Shown here: piece by piece, positions 4,275 through 10,210 of the stretch
How the letters are laid out: the number at the start of each line of letters is the position of its first letter
Numbering within the stretch: the first letter of the stretch is position 1
NCBI GenBank assembly: GCA_039028315.1
Contig: JBCCIH010000051.1
Coordinates: forward strand, 1 to 12,215
DNA: 12,215 bases
Direction: 5' to 3'
Source of the DNA: Thermodesulfobacteriota bacterium
GTDB lineage: Bacteria; Desulfobacterota_D; UBA1144; Nemesobacterales; UBA2774
Translations under genes and position numbers: made by a program
Notes under the pieces: generated by a model
What the model was told of the DNA's origin: nothing
The model's input: only the letters and a program-made list of their open reading frames with translations
Database searches by the model: none

Positions 4275-5987
4275 TTACATAACATTGAAGAATAAACTTA
4301 TCTTAGAGCTATTTTTCTTTGATGAAACTTGGTATCTATCTGGATATACACCTGTGAGAAAATCTGCCAGCCCGTGTGCAAAAGCCTCTTCTTCAACATA
4401 AGACTCAGCTTTTACGCTTATATTCGGAAGTGACAACAAAACCCCTTCGTAGCTAATATCAATCTGAAGATCAAGCTGGTCATAGGATACCTTTATGCCA
4501 ATATTGCTATTATGGAGTTTTGCTTCCCGAATATGTTCGATCACCTGTTTGGTGGAGTTGGTCGCTCTTTGAATAACGTCGGGGTCTAGCTGCCATTGGC
4601 TGGATCTAGAATGAAGATATTCCTTTAATGTAGTTAGGTCTGAATCTGATTCGTCAAATACAAAGACTTTTCTTTGCTTAATGCCGATTCTAAATAAGAT
4701 ATTTAATAAGATTATTGCAATTACCCCTAGAGATAGAACCGAATTGCTTATAAGCTGAAGAGCCTTAGGGATTTCTTCATAGTAATGTGGGTATACCTTT
4801 CTGCTTATGCCGAGCAGTAGCGGAATGCCTATGATATAACTCATTCTGCTGTCGATATTACGCGATGTAATAATCTCCATTCCTCCAGATATCATAAAAG
4901 CTGCGTTGACCAATAGAGCAGCCCCTATTACAGAGAGTGGAAGCATCAAAAAGAAACTGGATATTTTTGGAAAGAATGCCAGTGCTATAAGAATTATTGC
5001 TGTAGGCAAGGCAATGTAGCGGCTGGTTGCGCCCGTAGCTTTTGCTACGCCTATAATACTAGGTGATGAATTCATGCCTGGAGTTCCCATCACACCTCCC
5101 AAGATACAACCTATGCCATCAGCCAAAACACCCTTTTTTATCGAAACAATATCGGGCTTCTTCCAATCATCATCATTAATTTTCTGGCTGGTGGTAATCA
5201 CCCCTATAGTTCTTAAAGCCGCGGCAAGTCCTGCAGTAAGAAATGCTGGAATGAGAGCGTAATCAAAGCTATAGGAGATATAACCAAAATTGGGCAAATC
5301 AATAAATGAAAGGCTGGTAAAAAGTGATACGGACTCAGATGAAATAAGTCCAAGTGGAATGGAGATAACAAAACCTACTAATATTCCTATGAGTGAACAC
5401 AGAAGCCTTGCAAGACCTTTGGCCCAAACGCTTAGAGCGATAATAGTGCTTAGACTTAGTACTGATATAACAACATGGTAAATAAATTTTGGGTCATCAT
5501 AGTTAGCAATATCTAACACCTGATCCAACCCGACAAGCCCTAACTGTATGCCTACGATGAGTATGATAAAACCAGACACAGCTGGAGGGAAATAAGGCCT
5601 TAGTTTATGTAGAAACCCGGAAAGTAGTAACTCTACTAAACCAGCAAATATCGTCATACCAAACACTGCTGGCAGACCACCGGCCTTGGCTGCGAGAACT
5701 GACGGCCCAAGATATATTGCAGAGTATACCGGTGGCGAAAAATACCCTGATCCTATTGGACCTTTTGATAATGATTGTAGGACTGTAGCAATTGCTACTG
5801 CTATCATACCCATGCTAATCGCACTTACAGTTGTTTGCTGAGTGGAGCCGGCCGCCTTAGTGATAATAACTATATAGACCAGATATATAGCAATTAGAAT
5901 AGTATTCTGAATTCCTAAAAGGACTAAGCGGATAAACGGAGGTTTATCTTCAACTGCATATAAGAGGTTTTCTGGTCTTCTCGCCAT
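4275..5987 (-). CDS. NCS2/SLC23-type permease homologue with soluble C-terminal domain
   Basis: This encodes 570 residues. Residues 20-435 are a polytopic membrane domain of the nucleobase-ascorbate (NCS2, UraA/PbuX) type: GIQNTILIAIYL in TM1, GSGYFSPPVYSAIYLGPS in the TM3 region, QKINDDDWKKPD after TM8, then GTPGMNSSPSIIGVAKATGATSR corresponding to the TM10 signature. The two glutamates that hold the nucleobase in UraA (TM8 A-E-H-V-G and TM10 E-N-I-G) align here to non-acidic residues (around R259 and S310), so classic uracil or xanthine uptake is doubtful. About 130 residues (440-570) follow the last helix, with alternating strands and helices; the pattern loosely recalls degenerate histidine-kinase-like ATPase folds without clear nucleotide boxes. 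The membrane family is confident; the substrate is unknown. No good Shine-Dalgarno precedes the ATG, which is nevertheless the natural family start (MARRPENLLY). Confidence 0.85.
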   Translation of the reverse strand: MARRPENLLYAVEDKPPFIRLVLLGIQNTILIAIYLVYIVIITKAAGSTQQTTVSAISMGMIAVAIATVLQSLSKGPIGSGYFSPPVYSAIYLGPSVLAAKAGGLPAVFGMTIFAGLVELLLSGFLHKLRPYFPPAVSGFIILIVGIQLGLVGLDQVLDIANYDDPKFIYHVVISVLSLSTIIALSVWAKGLARLLCSLIGILVGFVISIPLGLISSESVSLFTSLSFIDLPNFGYISYSFDYALIPAFLTAGLAAALRTIGVITTSQKINDDDWKKPDIVSIKKGVLADGIGCILGGVMGTPGMNSSPSIIGVAKATGATSRYIALPTAIILIALAFFPKISSFFLMLPLSVIGAALLVNAAFMISGGMEIITSRNIDSRMSYIIGIPLLLGISRKVYPHYYEEIPKALQLISNSVLSLGVIAIILLNILFRIGIKQRKVFVFDESDSDLTTLKEYLHSRSSQWQLDPDVIQRATNSTKQVIEHIREAKLHNSNIGIKVSYDQLDLQIDISYEGVLLSLPNISVKAESYVEEEAFAHGLADFLTGVYPDRYQVSSKKNSSKISLFFNVM

Positions 5988-6116
5988 CTATAAGAACTAA
6001 TATATTGGTTTTATATTATGAATTACGAATCTACTATAACTATATAAATTATACAAATCACAAGTGTGTTATTTGCTTAATTGGAGTGCTTTTTTAGGCT
6101 ATTACAAATGATATAT

Positions 6117-6170
6117 CTAAGATTCTACGAGCAGTATTAACATATGTATCCCAATATAGTAGAATCTTAG
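6117..6170. repeat. 12-bp perfect inverted repeat in the 5' region of the outer-membrane gene
   Basis: CTAAGATTCTAC (6117-6128) and its exact complement GTAGAATCTTAG (6159-6170) are separated by 30 bp, which contain the small palindrome ACATATGT. The right arm ends 19 bp before the ATG at 6190. As RNA it would form a long-loop hairpin just upstream of the start. As DNA it could be an operator for one or both divergent genes. There is no T-run, so it is not a terminator. A partial third copy (TCTACTATA, 6030-6038) lies nearer the permease gene. The rest of 5988-6116 is AT-rich and shows no confident promoter. Confidence 0.6.
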
Positions 6171-6189
6171 CAAAGCGGTGTAATCTTAT

Positions 6190-7302
6190 ATGACTCTTCA
6201 TAAAACATTGACAAGAAACAAGATTTACATTCCTTTAGTGATAATTCTATTTGCCCTCCCATTTTTTACAGAGAATTTGTATGCCCAAAAAGTGGATTCA
6301 GACCAAAAAACAACTTCGGAACAAAATAATGATGAAGAAATCAAGAAAGAGGATAAATCTGATAGCAATGAATCAACCAATATTAACTCTGAAGATAGTA
6401 ATAACGATGATGATGAACAAGAACCTGGGCCTTCTAAAGAAGACCAAGGAGCAATAGGACGGACTCACAGATTCTTTTCAGAATCCGTACTTGGTGTTAC
6501 AAATAAGCTCGATACGTTCTGGGGCGACGACAGATCCCTTGAGGAGGCCAATAGATCTAGGATTTGGGTAAGGCTGGATTTTGATATTGAACAAAGACAG
6601 GGGTTTGACTTTATTCCGACGGTAAGAGCAAACATACGTGTCCCAAAAACCAAGAATAGGTTACGTATCTTCTTTAATGGTGACGAGGGTGATCAGGATG
6701 AGTTGGAACAAGACATTCAAGATAACGACGAGACAGGAACATTATTTTTAAGGTATTTCTTATTTAATTCTCCATGGCAAAGTCTGGGGGTTGATACCGG
6801 AATAAGGATAAGATCTTCTGGAGTAGCATGGTTTGCAGGTTTGAGAGCGAGAATATACAGGACATACGGCAAATGGGGATTTAGGCTAACTGACAATTTT
6901 AGATGGTTTACTGACAGACAATTTACCAATAAGACTCGCTTTGACATTGAGCGAGTTATCTTCAAAGACCGATCATTCTTTAGATCCTCAACTTTTGGCA
7001 ATTGGTTTCAGCGCAAAAAGGGTTATTTCATAGAGCAGAATTTTCAACTATTCCATAAATTGGCGGAAAGAACTGGAATCGTTCTGCAATGGAGAACGAT
7101 TGGGGAGACGAGAATAGATGAGTTCTTTAAAGAGACGCGCGTTAGACTAAGATTAAGGCAAAATATACGCTGGAGATGGTTATTTGGAGAAATTGCCCCT
7201 AGTATATTTTGGAGAGAAAAATATGATTGGGACACCCTGGTCGGTGTCAGGTTCAGAATAGAAGTACATTTTGGTAATCTTTCAAGACTAAAATTCTTTT
7301 AA
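6190..7302 (+). CDS. Putative outer-membrane beta-barrel protein with acidic linker
   Basis: This encodes 370 residues. Residues 1-32 form a Sec signal (basic MTLHKTLTRNK, hydrophobic core, cleavage after LYA). Residues 33-88 are a highly charged, low-complexity linker rich in Asp, Glu, Asn, Ser and Lys, likely disordered. From about residue 120 to the end the chain alternates polar and hydrophobic or aromatic residues in short strands (RIWVRLDFDIEQ, RLRIFFNGD, GIVLQWRTIGE, TRVRLRLRQNIRWRW) and ends in Phe (LSRLKFF), as outer-membrane barrels recognised by BamA do. I do not recognise a named family. Start choice: an in-frame stop (6181-6183) lies just upstream, so ATG 6190 is the only sensible start, although its ribosome-binding site is weak (GCGGTG). 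It is divergent from the permease gene and monocistronic in appearance. Confidence 0.75.
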   Translation: MTLHKTLTRNKIYIPLVIILFALPFFTENLYAQKVDSDQKTTSEQNNDEEIKKEDKSDSNESTNINSEDSNNDDDEQEPGPSKEDQGAIGRTHRFFSESVLGVTNKLDTFWGDDRSLEEANRSRIWVRLDFDIEQRQGFDFIPTVRANIRVPKTKNRLRIFFNGDEGDQDELEQDIQDNDETGTLFLRYFLFNSPWQSLGVDTGIRIRSSGVAWFAGLRARIYRTYGKWGFRLTDNFRWFTDRQFTNKTRFDIERVIFKDRSFFRSSTFGNWFQRKKGYFIEQNFQLFHKLAERTGIVLQWRTIGETRIDEFFKETRVRLRLRQNIRWRWLFGEIAPSIFWREKYDWDTLVGVRFRIEVHFGNLSRLKFF

Positions 7303-7333
7303 CACTAAACTAAGTATCCAAAACTTTGGCTCG

Positions 7334-7375
7334 GGATAGTTGATACAGTTCGAACTAATATCCTATTCTCTTTTT
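7334..7375 (+). terminator. Possible weak terminator after the outer-membrane gene
   Basis: Arms GGATA (7334-7338) and TATCC (7359-7363) enclose the perfect palindrome AGTTCGAACT (7347-7356) and are followed by a short T-run (7371-7375). The stem is imperfect and the T-run distant, so this is a tentative call. Confidence 0.25.
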
Positions 7376-7401
7376 GGCGCAAAAGAATCTCAGCTTATGA
7401 A
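7374..7401 (+). promoter_or_regulatory. Possible promoter of the cbb3 operon
   Basis: TTGGCG (7374-7379), a 16-bp spacer, and TATGAA (7396-7401) lie about 180 bp before the CcoI start. This is a modest match and the only reasonable one I found in 7303-7580. No convincing FNR/ANR-type TTGAT-N4-ATCAA site is present, although cbb3 operons are often under such control. Confidence 0.3.
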
Positions 7402-7442
7402 TTAGGTATATATTCTCATATTAATAATCAAACTCACTAACA

Positions 7443-7468
7443 TTGTCAGAATTTCGTACATCTGACAA
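7443..7468. promoter_or_regulatory. 8-bp perfect dyad upstream of the CcoI gene
   Basis: TTGTCAGA (7443-7450) and TCTGACAA (7461-7468) are exact complements around a 10-bp spacer, 112 bp before the CcoI start and downstream of the candidate promoter. It may be an operator or a leader hairpin for the oxidase operon. No T-run follows on either strand. Confidence 0.4.
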
Positions 7469-7580
7469 ACTACCGACTTAAAATCCTCAGTAATCATTGA
7501 GAATAAGCTTGGCATGGTATTTGCTCTTATTTGTAGTGTATTCATACATTTGTATTAATGATGAATACAAGGGCAAGGTT

Positions 7581-10031
7581 ATGAAGAATACCACGGCAAA
7601 CAAATATGGAATTTCTAGCACCATACCCTTAGCTAATCTGTGTGAGCATTGTGGTGAAGATCTTAGTTTATCCGAAACAGTTGAGTCCAGTGGCAAGTTT
7701 TTCTGTTGTACGGGATGCAGTGCTGTTTATCAGCTGCTCAATAATCTTGGGCTCGAGAGCTTTTACACAATAAAAAAAGAACAGAATATAGAGAAAATAG
7801 TTCGACCTATTGATCCTGAATCGACAGAAGAATATAAATACCTAAACCAGGAAAATTTCATATCTCAATATACAAATCCAAAATTCCCGCTTGAAATGAA
7901 ATTCTATATTGAAGGCATTCATTGCGGTGCTTGCCTATGGTTAATCGAGAAAATTCCTGATTATATGAACGATGTGGAGTCAGTTTCACTCAATATGTCA
8001 ACTAATATTGCAACTGTGAATTTCAAGGAAAACCAAAAATTCTCAGGCTTCCCTGAAATAGTAAAAAGATTTGGCTATAAAGCGCACCCGATTAACGTAG
8101 ATGAACAAGCCAATGAGCTTAGGGAAAAGGATAATAGAAGAGCACTTGTCAGAATCTCTGTCGCAGCGGTGTGTGCTGGAAATATCATGCTCCTATCTGC
8201 AGCTATATACTCAGGAGCTCGGGGGGTTTTTGAAGAATATTTCACTTTATTAAACTTTTTATTATCACTACCCGTTGTTACATATTGTGCTATACCGTTT
8301 TACAAAAGTGTCATTGCGACGTTGCGAACAAAAAGAGCGACAGTAGACATTCCAATAGTTTTGGTAATTTTAGTAGGGTTCCTTATAAGCTCCTATAATT
8401 ACGCTATTGATAGTGATCAAATATATTTTGATTCAGTTACAACTTTCATATTTTTACTTCTAGCAAGCAGATATTTTCTAAAATCAATACAAGACCGTAT
8501 CTCAAAAAAAGAGCCGGCAAGTAAATTACTATTTAATGAAAACAAGTTTTTGATATGGGACGAAAGAAATAGGCAGTACTTCTTAGAACCAACTAAACAT
8601 ATAAAACCTGGTCAAAGAATCAAACTAAAAAAAGGTGAGCGTATTCCTATTGATGGAACACTTTTATCAAATAACGCTGAGTTAAACCTTTCTGTACTAA
8701 CAGGAGAGAACATTCCTCAGACAGTGTTCAGAAGCGATATCGTATACGCTGGATCCTTATTAGATTCAGATGAAGCAGTTGTGGAAGTAAGCAGTGTGGG
8801 AAGCTCAACACGCATAGGCAAGCTGCTTGATGAGGTTGAAAAAAACTATCAAAGTAAAATTAGTTTTTCCTCATACAGTGATAAATTTGCAACAACCTTT
8901 ACTCTTCTTGTAGCAGTAGTAGCAATTATTTCTTTCGTTGCAATCTCGGCCATCATGAATCCCTCTGAAGCTTTAAATAGGGTAATGGCTTTTGTATTGA
9001 TAGCATGCCCATGTGCATTTGTGTTTGCACTTCCGCTTTCTTTAGGACTTTCTCTCCGAGAAGAACTAGATAAAGGTGTTCTAGTAAAGAGTTCAAGCAC
9101 TTTTGAAAAACTATCTCAAGTAAAAAATATTTTCTTTGACAAAACAGGAACTCTAACAAAAGGCATATATAAAATACTCAAGTGGGATACAGCCGCGCTC
9201 TCTGATTACGACCTCAGAGCAGTTCTCGCGATTGAGAAGAAATCCGGCCACCCAATTGGACGGGCCATTGTTTCCTATTTAAGTGAAAAAAATGTAATGC
9301 TGCCAGAAGTTAAAGATTTCAAACACATATATACAAAGGGCATCGAAGCTAAGGTTGGCCAGCATAAATACAAATTTATATCAGACAAAAATATAGCAGT
9401 TGCAAATGATATTAACGAAATAATCACAACAAAAATACTTATCTATAGAGATGACGCAGCTATTTCTGAAGTATTCCTTGGGGATTCATTAAAAGAAGAT
9501 GCTAAATATATTGTCAATCTCCTAAAAGAAAATGACTACAAGGTTCATATACTCTCAGGAGATAATGAACTTAATGTCAAACAGACAGCACTCAAACTCG
9601 GAGTCTCAGATGAGGATATTTTTTGGAGCAAAACTCCTGAAGAAAAATCTCAGATAATAAAGAACAATACACATACCATGATGATAGGCGATGGTCTCAA
9701 TGATATTGCTGCCTTTTCATCTGCTGATGTAGGCCTCTCAGTGCAAGGTAGTGTGGAAGAAAGTCTTAAAGTTTCAGATGCCTATATCCTAAATAATGAC
9801 CTCTACACTGTCTTAGAGCTTCTCAAGCATGGAGAGATCACAAAAAATACGCTAAGAAGAAACATAATATTTTCAATTACTTACAACGTCGGAGCTGGTT
9901 CTCTTGCCCTTTTAGGATATATAGATCCTTTAGCTGCAGCGGTGCTAATGCCTATTAGTTCGCTCCTACTCATTTGCTCAAGCATATACAGACAAAGTCT
10001 TAATACATGGAGGCAGAGCAACATATTATGA
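7581..10031 (+). CDS. ccoI: CcoI/FixI-type copper-transporting P1B-ATPase
   Basis: This encodes 816 residues. The start ATG 7581 has AAGGG seven bases upstream; a TTG at 7497 would add 28 hydrophobic residues with no ribosome-binding site. Domains in order: an N-terminal metal-binding module (C21xxC24 and C42-C43xxC46), typical of this oxidase-linked subgroup; a heavy-metal-associated domain (about 106-170) with GIHCGAC (C115, C118); membrane helices from about 188; the actuator loop with TGEN (374-377, where TGES is usual); the transmembrane metal site CPC (476-478); phosphorylation site DKTGT (D520); SGHP (H557-P558); and hinge GDGLND (703-708). CcoI moves copper across the inner membrane for the CuB centre of cbb3 oxidase rather than for detoxification. 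Its stop overlaps the CcoS start (ATGA), and CcoNO follows, which strongly supports the assignment. The residues after CPC (AFVFALP) differ from the common ALGLATP/ALSLATP. Confidence 0.95.
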   Translation: MKNTTANKYGISSTIPLANLCEHCGEDLSLSETVESSGKFFCCTGCSAVYQLLNNLGLESFYTIKKEQNIEKIVRPIDPESTEEYKYLNQENFISQYTNPKFPLEMKFYIEGIHCGACLWLIEKIPDYMNDVESVSLNMSTNIATVNFKENQKFSGFPEIVKRFGYKAHPINVDEQANELREKDNRRALVRISVAAVCAGNIMLLSAAIYSGARGVFEEYFTLLNFLLSLPVVTYCAIPFYKSVIATLRTKRATVDIPIVLVILVGFLISSYNYAIDSDQIYFDSVTTFIFLLLASRYFLKSIQDRISKKEPASKLLFNENKFLIWDERNRQYFLEPTKHIKPGQRIKLKKGERIPIDGTLLSNNAELNLSVLTGENIPQTVFRSDIVYAGSLLDSDEAVVEVSSVGSSTRIGKLLDEVEKNYQSKISFSSYSDKFATTFTLLVAVVAIISFVAISAIMNPSEALNRVMAFVLIACPCAFVFALPLSLGLSLREELDKGVLVKSSSTFEKLSQVKNIFFDKTGTLTKGIYKILKWDTAALSDYDLRAVLAIEKKSGHPIGRAIVSYLSEKNVMLPEVKDFKHIYTKGIEAKVGQHKYKFISDKNIAVANDINEIITTKILIYRDDAAISEVFLGDSLKEDAKYIVNLLKENDYKVHILSGDNELNVKQTALKLGVSDEDIFWSKTPEEKSQIIKNNTHTMMIGDGLNDIAAFSSADVGLSVQGSVEESLKVSDAYILNNDLYTVLELLKHGEITKNTLRRNIIFSITYNVGAGSLALLGYIDPLAAAVLMPISSLLLICSSIYRQSLNTWRQSNIL

Positions 10032-10210
10032 ACATAATTTTTCTAACTCTAGGAGTATCTATAATCATAGCGCTGTTATTTCTATTTGCCTTCATATGGG
10101 CTACAAAAAAGGGGCAATATGATGACCTTGCTACACCAAGTGAAAGAATGTTAATAGATGACTACGAAATAAAGGAATCAAAGAAGGAAGATAAGGAGGA
10201 GATAGTTTGA
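10028..10210 (+). CDS. ccoS: CcoS, cbb3 oxidase maturation protein
   Basis: This encodes 60 residues. ATG 10028 overlaps the CcoI stop as ATGA and gives the canonical CcoS beginning MNIIFLTLG; GGAGG at 10009-10013 lies 14 bases upstream. An in-frame ATG at 10007 overlaps that GGAGG and is less likely. The protein is one membrane helix (residues 2-27, ending FAFIWATKKGQYDDL) and a short acidic tail. The aromatic/W-A-x-x-x-G-Q-Y/F-D-D-L motif followed by P-x-x-R-x-L-x-D-D is the family hallmark. CcoS is needed for late assembly and cofactor insertion in cbb3 oxidase, probably handling copper or haem incorporation. The tail after DDY is longer and more Lys/Glu-rich than in many homologues. Its stop overlaps the CcoNO start (TGATG), so the three genes are translationally coupled. 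Confidence 0.93.
   Translation: MNIIFLTLGVSIIIALLFLFAFIWATKKGQYDDLATPSERMLIDDYEIKESKKEDKEEIV

Noticed and set aside
7513..7560. A short ATG frame of 14 codons in the CcoI leader, considered as a leader peptide
   Set aside because: No ribosome-binding site, no repeated codons and no attenuator hairpin next to it.
7497..7580. TTG-initiated 28-residue extension of CcoI
   Set aside because: There is no ribosome-binding site, and the added hydrophobic stretch is not part of the CcoI family, which begins near the Cys-rich metal-binding module.
7303..7580. FNR/ANR box search in front of the cbb3 operon
   Set aside because: Only single half-sites (TTGAT near 7340, ATCAA near 7427) were found, not paired with the required 4-bp spacing.
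4849..9159. Numerous short open frames inside the permease, barrel and CcoI genes on either strand
   Set aside because: All overlap well-supported genes in other frames, lack ribosome-binding sites and have no recognisable protein features.
10007..10027. Earlier ATG for CcoS
   Set aside because: It overlaps the GGAGG that serves the next ATG and adds residues (MEAEQHI) not typical of CcoS, while ATG 10028 gives the family start and an ATGA overlap.
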